Positions 1 through 7,818 of a stretch of 11,750 bases of DNA are shown one piece after another. The stretch's first letter is position 1, and every line of letters begins with the position of its first letter. The position numbers and the translations under genes were made by a program. The notes beneath the pieces are model-generated. The model ran no database searches and was not told the origin of the DNA. It worked only from the letters and a program-made list of their open reading frames with translations. Origin of the DNA: Phycisphaerales bacterium (GTDB lineage Bacteria; Planctomycetota; Phycisphaerae; Phycisphaerales; UBA1924); assembly GCA_019747615.1 (NCBI GenBank), contig JAIEQQ010000113.1:1-11750 (forward strand). Direction: 5' to 3'.

Positions 1-683
1 CGCGATTTCGCGGCCTCGATGGCGCGCTCCACCGCGCCCCGGTTTCCGGCGATCACGATCTGCCCCGGCGCATTGAAGTTCGCGCAGACGAGGACTTCAC
101 CGGTCACCCCGGCGCTCACGCCCGCCGCGAGCGTTTCATCGCACACCTGCTGCGCCTGAGCCTCATCGGCCCCGATCAGCGCCACCATGCCCCCCCCGCC
201 CCCCCGGCTCGCCTCCGCCGCGTCCTGCATCGCCCGCCCGCGCAGCGCGACAAGCTTCAGCCCATCGGCAAACGAAAACGCACCGGCGATGTGCAGCGCG
301 GTGTACTCACCCAGCGAGAGACCCGCCGTGGCCACCACGCCCGCCTCGCTGATCCCCGCATTCTGCCCCACGCCCCATCTGGCCAGCAACCCCCGCCAAC
401 ACGCCACCCCCGCGGCGTAAATCGCCGGCTGGCTCACATCCGTCCGGTTCAAGAGCTCCGCCGGGCCATTGAAACACAGCTCACTCAGCGTCGCCTCACG
501 CTCATGCCGCGCCGCCCCCACCGTACCGCCCGTCCCCGGCAACGCCGGAAGATGCCCCGCCAAGGCCGCGTCGGCCTCAGCAAACACTGCCCGCGCCTCG
601 GGCGACGCCTCAACCCAGGCCTTGGCCATGCCAACAACCTGCGCCCCCTGCCCCGGCAGCAACAGCACCTTCGATCCGCTCAT
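1..683 (-). CDS. fabD: Malonyl-CoA:acyl-carrier-protein transacylase (FabD), 3' end cut off by the window edge
   Basis: FabD moves the malonyl group from CoA to the phosphopantetheine arm of acyl carrier protein and so feeds cytoplasmic type II fatty acid synthesis. The first 227 residues are visible; the family is usually about 310 long, so the second catalytic half, with the active-site His, lies outside. Seen: the N-terminal family signature LLLPGQGAQ (residues 7-15), TDVSQPAIY (81-89), the nucleophile motif GLSLGEYTAL with Ser123, and GLKLVALRGRAMQ around 140-152, which carries the carboxylate-binding Arg. The usual His of GHSLG is Leu here. An insertion rich in Gly, Thr and Ala at about 46-62 makes the numbering higher than in E. 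coli. ATG was chosen because the PGQGAQ motif follows at the standard distance. No Shine-Dalgarno sequence precedes it. The gene upstream is the NB-ARC gene, not fabH as in many fab clusters. Identity is secure. Confidence 0.96.
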   Translation of the reverse strand, partial: MSGSKVLLLPGQGAQVVGMAKAWVEASPEARAVFAEADAALAGHLPALPGTGGTVGAARHEREATLSELCFNGPAELLNRTDVSQPAIYAAGVACWRGLLARWGVGQNAGISEAGVVATAGLSLGEYTALHIAGAFSFADGLKLVALRGRAMQDAAEASRGGGGGMVALIGADEAQAQQVCDETLAAGVSAGVTGEVLVCANFNAPGQIVIAGNRGAVERAIEAAKS

Positions 684-689
684 GGGGGC

Positions 690-695
690 ATCATA
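690..695 (-). promoter_or_regulatory. Candidate leaderless -10 element of fabD
   Basis: The minus strand reads TATGAT, five of six matches to the sigma70 -10 consensus, followed by GCCCCC and then the fabD ATG. The hexamer ends at -7 relative to the A of ATG, exactly where it would lie if transcription began at the start codon. No good -35 match is seen 16-18 bases upstream. It could be chance, but the same arrangement recurs in front of four other genes here. Confidence 0.4.
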
Positions 696-810
696 CGCGA
701 ATACGGCCACGGGGATCGGCCGGAGGCCGGTGACGTTTGCGCGGGTGAAGCGAGGCCGCACGGACAGGCGCTTACAAGCGGCAGCCGGCGACTGCGATGC
801 CCACGCACTC

Positions 811-3762
811 TCACGGCGGCCCCGGTGGGTCGTACTTGCGAAGCATGGCAGCGACGAGTTTGGTCTGCAGACGGTCGGGGCCGAGAGCTTTGAGCCAGAT
901 GGGGTAGGCCTTACGCCAAAGGTCCACGGCCTCAGGGATATTGCCCTCGGCAACGGCGATGTCGGCCAGGTTGCTGTAGCTGATGGCTACGTTGCGGTCG
1001 TCAGCCGCGAAGTGCTTCAACTTGATGGCGATGGACGGCTCCATGCTCGCCCGGGCCGCCGCGAACTCTTCCTTGGCTCTGCTGAGTTCACCGCCGGCCA
1101 GGAACTGGTTGCCTTGGTCAAGCCGAGTCAGCGAAAGGATCGAATAACTCGTCGCGAGTGTTGGGTGGTCCGGATCGAAGCGTTTCAACTTGATTGCTAT
1201 AGCCCGCTCGATGCTCGCCCGCGCTGCCGCTGGGTCGCCGAGGGCCCGCTGTATCAGCGCCAAGTTTGAGTACCTCGTCGCGAAAGTCGGATGGTCTGGA
1301 GGAAAATGAACTTGTTCGATTCCGATGGCCCGCACGATGTTCACCAGCGCCGCCTCGTACTCCTGCTTGGCCATGCTGAAAGAGCCTTCGTACCGGTAGA
1401 TGTCGCCCTGATCCAATTCGATCATCGCCAGGTTTGAGAAGACCGTCGCGAAGTCGGCATGCTCCGGCCGCAAGCGATTGTGCATCACGCGAAGAGCCCG
1501 TTCCAGATTCGTGCGAGCGCCCTGCAAGTTGCCTTCATCTTTCTGTAACAACGCCAGGTTGACACGCATGGCAGCGAGGTCGAGACTATCGGCGGGGACA
1601 ACTCTCTCAGCAATTGAAATCGCCCGATATATGCTTGCCAGGGCTCCCGAGAACTTGCCCAGTTCCCTCTGCACCAGAAAGAGACTTGAGTGACACACGG
1701 CAACATTAAATGGGCCAAGTGCCGACTCGACAGCGGCTTCGTGCGCGACCAGCGGAGACAGGCAGGCCTCCGCCTCTACGAAGCGGCCGAGGTGTTTCAG
1801 CAGGATCGACAGCCAGAAGCCGATCTCCGCCGCCGCGCCCGCCATGCTCACGCGCGAGTCTTCATCGCCCGCGTCTTTGGCCGCGTTCGCCTGTGCCCAG
1901 AGCGCAATGCACACGGCTTGCAGCGGAGTTAGTTCCCATCGCAGCGACGCATCGGTCAGGGCGGCTGGGTTGTTGAGTCCCCGCCGCTTACCCGCGGCGT
2001 CCGTGCCCACGATCACGGTCCATCGCGCCCCCGCGCATGAGTCGATGGCGGACCAAAGCTGGGTGCGGTCTAACTTCTCTGCCGAGGCGCGCTCGTTCAC
2101 GCGGGCGTGCCATAAGCGGTGGAGCGAGAGGAGTCGTCCGCCCTCGCCGCTGGGGAGCACGATGTCCAGACGGTCCAAGTGCTGCAAGACGGCCTGAGCG
2201 GGCGTGTGCGGCTCGTCGGGATCATCGACCAGTGTGATGCGCAGTGGGTCCGGCGAACCGTCGGAGCCCGTATCGTGCCGCGCGGCGTCGGCGGTCAACA
2301 ACTGCTCCAGCCAGACCCCCGGGGCCAGATCCTGCGGCAACAGCGCGGCGTACTGAATCGCGCGCTGTTCCGGCGAGTCGGTCGTCTGGCTCGGCGGACG
2401 CAGCGCGTCGTAAGCATCGTCGATGACGCGTAACGTGCGGCGGTGCTCTTCAAGGGGCTGGCCCGACAGGCCTAACTGAGCCGCGACGTCGGGGCGTACA
2501 TCGGGCAACTCGCCCACGGGCGTGTGCTTGAGGCCGCGCGTTGGCTTGGCGGTGCTGCCGGGCGCGGGCGTCGTTCCCTCCCAGTAGTCGTGCCACGCAA
2601 TGTGCGGCTTGAGCTTCATGAACGCCGCGACGGCAGCGATGGCCACGGCGAGGCCGCCCAACCACTCATTGATCTCATGCACGATCTGCGTGCTTGGCAG
2701 GGCGTCGGGCAATCCCGCGCGTTTCTGCGCCTCACTCGCCTTCTCGTGCCGCGCGGTGCAGAAGAGCGCGAAGACCTCCGCGGCTTCGGCGTTGGTCAGC
2801 CTGCCGATCCGGATCGCATCCGCCGGGTCGATCGCTTCGTCTCGCGTGGTGATGAGCACCCGGCACGTCCCGCGCGGCACAAGACCAGAGTCGAGCATCG
2901 CACCCCACGCGGCCTTGCTGGCGACGTTGTCCAAGATGAGCAGACTGGGCTCGCCGTCGTGCAAAGTCCTCGCAACCAACGTGGCATCCGCTTTCGGGTT
3001 ATTGGCGGTGGTCAGGCCCAGCGGCGTGATGAGCGATGCCAACGAGGCCGCGAGTTCGCCGGCTTCCACGGGGAGGAAGAATCGTCCGCCGGGGTAATCG
3101 TTCTTGTATTCGTCCGCGTAAAGGATCGCCGCGACGGTCTTGCCGTACCCGCCCATCGCCCGCGCGACGGCTTGGCGGATGACGGTTTCGTTGAGGTTGT
3201 TCTGAAGGGCGTCGTGGATCTGCCGCGTGATATAGGGGCGCTTGATGAACGTGGCTGAGGGGGTCGGGACGGTGGAGTAGATCGACCGCTCGTTGAGCTC
3301 GCCGAGATACCACGCGCTCAGATCGGGATGATTGTTCAGCACCGCGCAGAAGTCGCGCCATCCGTAGACCTTGACTTCGAACAGCCCGGCCTCCTTATGC
3401 TCGCGGGTCACGTTCGCCGCCCATGCCGTGTGATCGTTGACGTCGTCGGTCGTGGCGATGACGAACCGGCTGATGTGGACTTTCTCGCCGGTCACGCTGT
3501 CGATGAGCTCTTTGGCGGCCTCAACATCGTCCTCCGCACCCTTGCGAGGCAAGCCTTTCGCTGTGTTCCGCAGTTTGCACTGCACCACCACCGCTTTCCC
3601 ATCTGCGTCCGTTCCGATGAGGTCGATACCGTACTGCTTCTGGCCGCGGCGATTAAACTTCTGGAGCGTCACTCCGAGCTCACGGGACATTACTTTGCAG
3701 CACGCGGTCTCCCAGACCGTGTCGTTGTCAGGCGGCGGAAAATGGAATGATCCCGCGGGCAT
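811..3762 (-). CDS. NLR-like protein: PD-(D/E)XK nuclease + NB-ARC STAND NTPase + TPR repeats (putative anti-phage defence)
   Basis: A 983-residue protein in three parts. Residues ~15-150 resemble Mrr-type PD-(D/E)XK nucleases: GIDLIG with Asp47, then VVVQCK with Gln61 and Lys63. Residues ~165-420 form an NB-ARC-type P-loop NTPase: Walker A GGYGKT (204-209), Walker B SLLILDN (Asp278), the RVLITTRD sensor strand (301-308) and GGLAVAI (about 369-375), equivalent to the plant/animal GLPLAI motif. From ~640 to the C-terminus run kinesin-light-chain-like TPR units, with repeated FATVFSNLAMI, FATRYSNLALI, LATSYSILSLT and VAISYSNLADI helices. Known: nuclease-STAND-repeat proteins of the Avs/bacterial NLR group bind phage proteins, oligomerise with ATP and cut DNA. 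Inferred: the same role here. Start: a TTG at 3795 would add 11 residues, but the ATG is preferred; TAGCAT lies 5 bases upstream. The TPR part looks less GC-rich than its neighbours, which may reflect transfer. It is transcribed toward fabD with a 127-base gap. Confidence 0.88.
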   Translation of the reverse strand: MPAGSFHFPPPDNDTVWETACCKVMSRELGVTLQKFNRRGQKQYGIDLIGTDADGKAVVVQCKLRNTAKGLPRKGAEDDVEAAKELIDSVTGEKVHISRFVIATTDDVNDHTAWAANVTREHKEAGLFEVKVYGWRDFCAVLNNHPDLSAWYLGELNERSIYSTVPTPSATFIKRPYITRQIHDALQNNLNETVIRQAVARAMGGYGKTVAAILYADEYKNDYPGGRFFLPVEAGELAASLASLITPLGLTTANNPKADATLVARTLHDGEPSLLILDNVASKAAWGAMLDSGLVPRGTCRVLITTRDEAIDPADAIRIGRLTNAEAAEVFALFCTARHEKASEAQKRAGLPDALPSTQIVHEINEWLGGLAVAIAAVAAFMKLKPHIAWHDYWEGTTPAPGSTAKPTRGLKHTPVGELPDVRPDVAAQLGLSGQPLEEHRRTLRVIDDAYDALRPPSQTTDSPEQRAIQYAALLPQDLAPGVWLEQLLTADAARHDTGSDGSPDPLRITLVDDPDEPHTPAQAVLQHLDRLDIVLPSGEGGRLLSLHRLWHARVNERASAEKLDRTQLWSAIDSCAGARWTVIVGTDAAGKRRGLNNPAALTDASLRWELTPLQAVCIALWAQANAAKDAGDEDSRVSMAGAAAEIGFWLSILLKHLGRFVEAEACLSPLVAHEAAVESALGPFNVAVCHSSLFLVQRELGKFSGALASIYRAISIAERVVPADSLDLAAMRVNLALLQKDEGNLQGARTNLERALRVMHNRLRPEHADFATVFSNLAMIELDQGDIYRYEGSFSMAKQEYEAALVNIVRAIGIEQVHFPPDHPTFATRYSNLALIQRALGDPAAARASIERAIAIKLKRFDPDHPTLATSYSILSLTRLDQGNQFLAGGELSRAKEEFAAARASMEPSIAIKLKHFAADDRNVAISYSNLADIAVAEGNIPEAVDLWRKAYPIWLKALGPDRLQTKLVAAMLRKYDPPGPP

Positions 3763-3767
3763 CGCAG

Positions 3768-3773
3768 ATGCTA
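3768..3773 (-). promoter_or_regulatory. Candidate leaderless -10 element of the NB-ARC gene
   Basis: The minus strand reads TAGCAT, then CTGCG, then the ATG at 3762. It fits TANNNT and lies 5 bases from the start codon, one to two bases closer than in the other cases in this window. It overlaps the stop codon of the short leader ORF. Weak on its own. Confidence 0.25.
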
Positions 3774-3854
3774 TGCCGCGAGGCTTTGTTCGCAACGGAA
3801 TCCGTTGTCAGAGGCACTCTTGCAGCGTCGCGCCGAACGCGTCAAGTCCATCAT
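3771..3854 (-). CDS. 27-codon leader ORF upstream of the NB-ARC gene
   Basis: This reading frame starts with a doubled ATG (3854 and 3851), encodes MMDLTRSARR then a Cys-, Ser- and Arg-containing tail, and stops with TAG eight bases before the NB-ARC ATG. It is preceded directly by AAAGGAGG, the strongest Shine-Dalgarno match in the window. The spacing to the ATGs is too short (0 and 3 bases); the in-frame TTG codon 4 is 9 bases away, a good distance. Possible meanings are a translated leader that couples ribosomes to the NB-ARC gene, or the true N-terminus of that gene shifted by an indel. It resembles no family that I recognise and may not be translated. Confidence 0.25.
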   Translation of the reverse strand: MMDLTRSARRCKSASDNGFRCEQSLAA

Positions 3855-3862
3855 CCTCCTTT
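3855..3862 (-). promoter_or_regulatory. Strong Shine-Dalgarno sequence upstream of the NB-ARC gene
   Basis: AAAGGAGG on the minus strand pairs well with the anti-Shine-Dalgarno end of 16S rRNA. It is about 93 bases upstream of the NB-ARC ATG, too far to serve that start directly, and serves the leader ORF if anything. The rest of 3863-3969 shows no gene and no convincing promoter. Confidence 0.4.
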
Positions 3863-3969
3863 GCGTCTACGAAGGCTTTGCTCGCCACGAGTACCTGCGG
3901 CGCTGAACGTTGGTCGCTCCGGTGTCATGCGTGATCAGCCGTCGCACTGGTCGCGCGCCCCCGCCTCGT

Positions 3970-4725
3970 CTACGCACCCTTCAACCGCTTCTTCAGCTTC
4001 GTCGCCCACCGCTTGGCGTTGGGCTGCGTCTTCACGTGCGGCTTGAGCGCCTCGATCGCCTCGGCCAGCAGCGACGGGTGCGTGTTGTCGGCGTAGCCGT
4101 TGCCGCGCCAGCTCCACACCGCGGTCCTCGCGTCGGTGCCGTGGGTCTTGACGACGTCGATGAGTCGCTGCGACAGCGGCGCCGACCATTGGCGGTGATA
4201 CTCCAGCAAGACCCAGGTCATCGCGTCTCGCGGGTTCGTCCACGCCGCAGTGATCTCGAGCATGATCGCGTCCATCCGCGATGGCTCGATGACCTCGATC
4301 ATCCAGTGGGTGAACTGGAAGTTGATGCTCATCCGCGGCGAGAACCGGACCAACGCCTCGGCCGCCGCAGCGTCTCGATACCGCATCGCCGATGTGCCCA
4401 GTCCGTACAGCAACGCCGCGCCGTTCTGGATCTTGTTGCCCACGACGAGGGCCTCGTCCAGCGAGCCGAACTTCGACGCGATCTGCGCCGGCGTGGCGAG
4501 GCTGATCACCGCCGCGAGCGCGACGTTCGACGGGTCCAGCCCGAGGAGGAGCGCATGCCGCTCGGTCTTGAGCGCGACGAACTCCGCCGATGTCTCCTTG
4601 ATCAACGGCAACTGCGGTGCGCCGAACGGGCTCGTGACCGGCGTGAGCAGCTGATCAACCAGCGGCGCCAGGAGCGCCGCCTGCTCCGGCGTCGCGGGCA
4701 GGTACGGACACGGGTACGTCTTCAT
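3970..4725 (-). CDS. Predicted soluble alpha-helical protein of unknown function
   Basis: A 251-residue protein that I do not recognise. It begins MKTYPCPYLPATPEQAALLAPLVDQ and continues as amphipathic helices rich in Ala and Leu, with no signal peptide, membrane span, P-loop or obvious catalytic motif. Notable stretches are GNKIQNGAALLYGLG (about 105-120), the aromatic-rich INFQFTHWMIEVIEP (about 140-155), WVLLEYHRQW, and a very basic C-terminal end RWATKLKKRLKG. The helical periodicity would fit a HEAT-like or scaffold fold, but this is only an impression. Three in-frame starts lie close together (GTG 4761, ATG 4734, ATG 4725). The last is chosen because a TAAAAT hexamer ends 7 bases before it and would overlap the ATG at 4734. 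The codon pattern and GC-rich third positions support real coding. It is transcribed in the same direction as the NB-ARC gene, with 207 bases between stop and ATG, so co-transcription is possible but not shown. Confidence 0.8.
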   Translation of the reverse strand: MKTYPCPYLPATPEQAALLAPLVDQLLTPVTSPFGAPQLPLIKETSAEFVALKTERHALLLGLDPSNVALAAVISLATPAQIASKFGSLDEALVVGNKIQNGAALLYGLGTSAMRYRDAAAAEALVRFSPRMSINFQFTHWMIEVIEPSRMDAIMLEITAAWTNPRDAMTWVLLEYHRQWSAPLSQRLIDVVKTHGTDARTAVWSWRGNGYADNTHPSLLAEAIEALKPHVKTQPNAKRWATKLKKRLKGA

Positions 4726-4732
4726 GCCGGTC

Positions 4733-4738
4733 ATTTTA
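4733..4738 (-). promoter_or_regulatory. Candidate leaderless -10 element of the helical-protein gene
   Basis: The minus strand reads TAAAAT, five of six matches to the -10 consensus, followed by GACCGGC and ATG (4725). It is a conspicuous AT-rich patch in GC-rich DNA. No -35 match is seen at the usual distance. Confidence 0.4.
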
Positions 4739-4761
4739 CAACGCCCGCGGCGATCGCGCAC

Positions 4762-4815
4762 TGACGCTCCGTGAGCGCTTCACGCTCGATTCGTGCCTTG
4801 GGCAGACTCACGCTC
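4762..4815. promoter_or_regulatory. Repeated TSACGCTC octamers between divergent genes
   Basis: The octamer occurs three times: TGACGCTC at 4762-4769 and TCACGCTC at 4780-4787 and 4808-4815. The first part also holds GTGAGCGCTTCAC (4771-4783), a near palindrome with GTGA and TCAC arms, and GAGCG/CGCTC (4773-4787), which could form a 5-bp stem. It lies between the two divergent candidate -10 hexamers, where a shared operator would be expected. No regulator is identified, so this is only a candidate site. Confidence 0.25.
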
Positions 4816-4893
4816 AGCCGGTCGTCCGACGCGACAGACCGTCGCACCGATCGCCCGATCGCCAGGGAAGTTTCAGATGGTCGGCCCTCGTCG

Positions 4894-4899
4894 TACACT
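4894..4899 (+). promoter_or_regulatory. Candidate leaderless -10 element of the small membrane-protein gene
   Basis: TACACT is followed by TCAATC and then the ATG at 4906, so the hexamer ends at -7. TTCAGA (4872-4877) 16 bases upstream matches the -35 consensus at four of six positions. No Shine-Dalgarno sequence lies between the hexamer and the start. Confidence 0.45.
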
Positions 4900-4905
4900 T
4901 CAATC

Positions 4906-5292
4906 ATGGCCTCAACGCGCGACACGAACGCGGTCCTGCGTCAGCTCGCGATCGCCTATCGCACCTTCCAGTCCGCGATGCTCCTGGTGTATTGGGCGTG
5001 GCCGTTTGCCGACCCCGCGGCTCAGTCGCGGTTCGTGCCCGCGGCGGCTCCGAAGGCCGTGATCATCGCGTTTGCCGCACCTGACCTGCTGGTGTATCTC
5101 ACCGCGTCAACCGTCACGGCCATCGGCCTCGCGAACCGCGCGAGGTGGACAATCGTCGCCGCCGCCCTGCACGCCGGCGCAGCCGTGTACGCGGCCCTCT
5201 ACACCACATCGCTCGTCGTGCTTGAGCCGGCGATGTGGCTCGGCGCGCTGCTGATGTCCCCGGCCTTGGTCGGGCCGCCGCTGGTCCTGTGA
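4906..5292 (+). CDS. Small integral membrane protein of unknown function
   Basis: A 128-residue protein that I do not assign to a family. After a polar N-terminus (MASTRDTNAVLRQLAIAYRT) there are about four hydrophobic segments, near residues 20-36, 50-75, 81-104 and 108-127. Short loops carry DPAAQSR and ANRARW. The last segment ends at the C-terminus. By charge distribution the N-terminus and the Arg-rich loop at 78-80 are probably cytoplasmic. The frame stays open further upstream (to 4771), but that part is polar and Arg/Ser-rich, and the ATG at 4906 has a -10-like hexamer at the right distance, so it is chosen. The gene is divergent from the helical-protein gene and is followed by a short GC hairpin and the amt promoter, so it is probably a single-gene unit. 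It could be a small transporter accessory or an uncharacterised DUF protein; nothing in the sequence decides. Confidence 0.75.
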   Translation: MASTRDTNAVLRQLAIAYRTFQSAMLLVYWAWPFADPAAQSRFVPAAAPKAVIIAFAAPDLLVYLTASTVTAIGLANRARWTIVAAALHAGAAVYAALYTTSLVVLEPAMWLGALLMSPALVGPPLVL

Positions 5293-5299
5293 TCTGTTG

Positions 5300-5316
5300 C
5301 CGCCGGACGCCGGCGG
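5300..5316 (+). terminator. Short GC hairpin after the membrane-protein gene
   Basis: CCGCCGG-ACG-CCGGCGG forms a perfect 7-bp stem with a 3-base loop, starting 8 bases after the stop codon at 5290-5292. No T tract follows, so it is at best a weak or factor-assisted terminator. It may simply be a GC-rich inverted repeat. Confidence 0.3.
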
Positions 5317-5381
5317 AGGCTCCGCGAAGCCACGGGCCGGCTTCCCCGATCATCCGCGGCATCGGTCAACCCGCTCCCGCC

Positions 5382-5410
5382 TTGAAGGTTGCTCGCTCCT
5401 CTGCCATACT
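5382..5410 (+). promoter_or_regulatory. Candidate sigma70 promoter of the amt-glnK operon
   Basis: TTGAAG (5382-5387) and CATACT (5405-5410) each match the -35/-10 consensus at four of six positions and are separated by exactly 17 bases. TGC directly before CATACT gives an extended -10. Transcription would start near 5417 and leave a leader of about 100 bases. No sigma54-type GG-N10-GC element was found, although amt operons in proteobacteria often use one. Confidence 0.5.
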
Positions 5411-5507
5411 TCCCCGCCCGTTCCCCAGCCGCTCTCTGTTCGAGCCACCGGGTCCCCGGGCCGCGCCGCGGCACATGCGCGTGCGCGTACGAGTGGGGGG
5501 CGTGTGT

Positions 5508-5512
5508 GGAGG
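5508..5512 (+). promoter_or_regulatory. Shine-Dalgarno site that fixes the amt start
   Basis: GGAGG lies 6 bases upstream of the ATG at 5519. It decides the start in favour of this codon over the far-upstream TTG at 5297 and over the internal ATG at 5564. Confidence 0.75.
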
Positions 5513-5518
5513 TTCGCC

Positions 5519-7234
<1,716 letters not shown>

Positions 7235-7253
7235 TCGCGCCCCGAGCCCCGCC

Positions 7254-7607
7254 ATGAAACTCATCACCGCCATCATCCGCCCAGAGAAGCTCGAAGACGT
7301 CCGCCGCGCGCTGGCGGAGACCGATGTCTACCTCATGACCGTCAGCGAGACCAGCGGCTTCGGCCGCCAGCGCGGCGTCGTCGAGGTCTATCGCGGCCAA
7401 GAACTCGAAGAACGCATGATCCCCAAACTCAAGGTCGAGATCGCCGTCAACGACAACTTCGTGGACGCCACCGTCGAAGCCATCATCCGCGGCGCCCGCA
7501 GCGCCGGCGCCGGAGACGTCGGCGACGGCAAAATCTTCGTCACCCCCCTCGACGACGTCATCCGAATCCGAACCGGCGAAACCGGCCCGGCGGCCATCGG
7601 GCCGTGA
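7254..7607 (+). CDS. glnK: Nitrogen regulatory protein PII (GlnK/GlnB family)
   Basis: A 117-residue PII protein (family usually 112). PII trimers sense ATP/ADP and 2-oxoglutarate and, when placed beside amt, block the ammonium channel with their T-loop. It aligns without gaps to E. coli GlnB/GlnK over the first 80 residues: MKLITAIIRPEKLEDVRRAL, MTVSETSGFGRQRG (28-41), then VYRGQEL (45-51). Arg47, which plugs AmtB, is kept, but residue 51, the Tyr that GlnD uridylylates, is Leu; control by uridylylation at this site is therefore not possible. The B-loop is also three residues longer (ARSAGAGDVGDGK, 81-93, against the usual TGKIGDGK) and appears to lack the usual Lys85. IRIRTGE, the C-terminal nucleotide-binding motif, is intact. 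No Shine-Dalgarno sequence is seen, so translation is probably coupled to amt. Symbol glnK is given by context; by sequence alone glnB is equally possible. Confidence 0.95.
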   Translation: MKLITAIIRPEKLEDVRRALAETDVYLMTVSETSGFGRQRGVVEVYRGQELEERMIPKLKVEIAVNDNFVDATVEAIIRGARSAGAGDVGDGKIFVTPLDDVIRIRTGETGPAAIGP

Positions 7608-7647
7608 GGGCTTAGATTGCTCTGTTGTAATCATTCTCGCCCGTCAC

Positions 7648-7673
7648 CCTCCCCCGGTCCCAACCGGGGGAGG
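7648..7673. repeat. Strong palindromic hairpin downstream of glnK
   Basis: CCTCCCCCGGT, loop CCCA, ACCGGGGGAGG: a perfect 11-bp GC-rich stem with a 4-base loop, 40 bases after the glnK stop. With one bulged C the stem extends by a further CA/TG. No T tract follows, so it is not a textbook intrinsic terminator, but it could stop or protect the amt-glnK transcript. The flank GGTGGCGAGTCCGCGAGCC has the look of intergenic palindromic repeats that are dispersed in many GC-rich genomes; whether it recurs in this genome cannot be seen here. The rest of 7608-7802 shows no gene. Confidence 0.6.
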
Positions 7674-7802
7674 TGGCGAGTCCGCGAGCCGGAGGGGGCG
7701 CGGCCCACGGCAATTGCTTGATCTCGAAAAGATCGAAGTCACGCCCCCAGCGCCGTCGAAGCACGCTTCGGCGTCGGCCCAACCCGTCCCCCGTGCGATA
7801 CT

Positions 7803-7811
7803 TGCTATTCT
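7803..7811 (+). promoter_or_regulatory. Extended -10 element, candidate leaderless promoter of the KAP-LRR gene
   Basis: TGC followed by TATTCT gives an extended -10, with four of six matches in the hexamer. Seven bases (GTCGTCC) separate it from the ATG at 7819. No -35 match is seen, which an extended -10 does not need. If it is real, the TTG at 7714 lies upstream of the transcript and cannot be the start. Confidence 0.45.
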
Positions 7812-7818
7812 GTCGTCC

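Noticed and set aside
3763..3795. TTG start that would extend the NB-ARC protein by 11 residues
   Set aside because: No Shine-Dalgarno sequence and a rare start codon; the ATG at 3762 is preferred, though this is not settled.
3910..4764. Arg-rich plus-strand open frame opposite the helical-protein gene
   Set aside because: The product would be extremely Arg-rich without hydrophobic core. The minus-strand frame has normal protein composition.
5297..5518. TTG start that would extend Amt by 74 residues
   Set aside because: It would place Pro/Arg-rich sequence before the signal peptide and contain the promoter. GGAGG fixes the ATG at 5519.
5293..5518. Sigma54 (NtrC-type) promoter for amt
   Set aside because: No GG-N10-GC element with the TGGCAC/TTGC flanks could be found; the sigma70-like 17-base-spaced promoter fits better.
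7714..7818. TTG start that would extend the KAP-LRR protein by 35 residues
   Set aside because: The extension is Pro/Ser/Ala-rich, has no ribosome site, and overlaps the extended -10 element just before the ATG at 7819.
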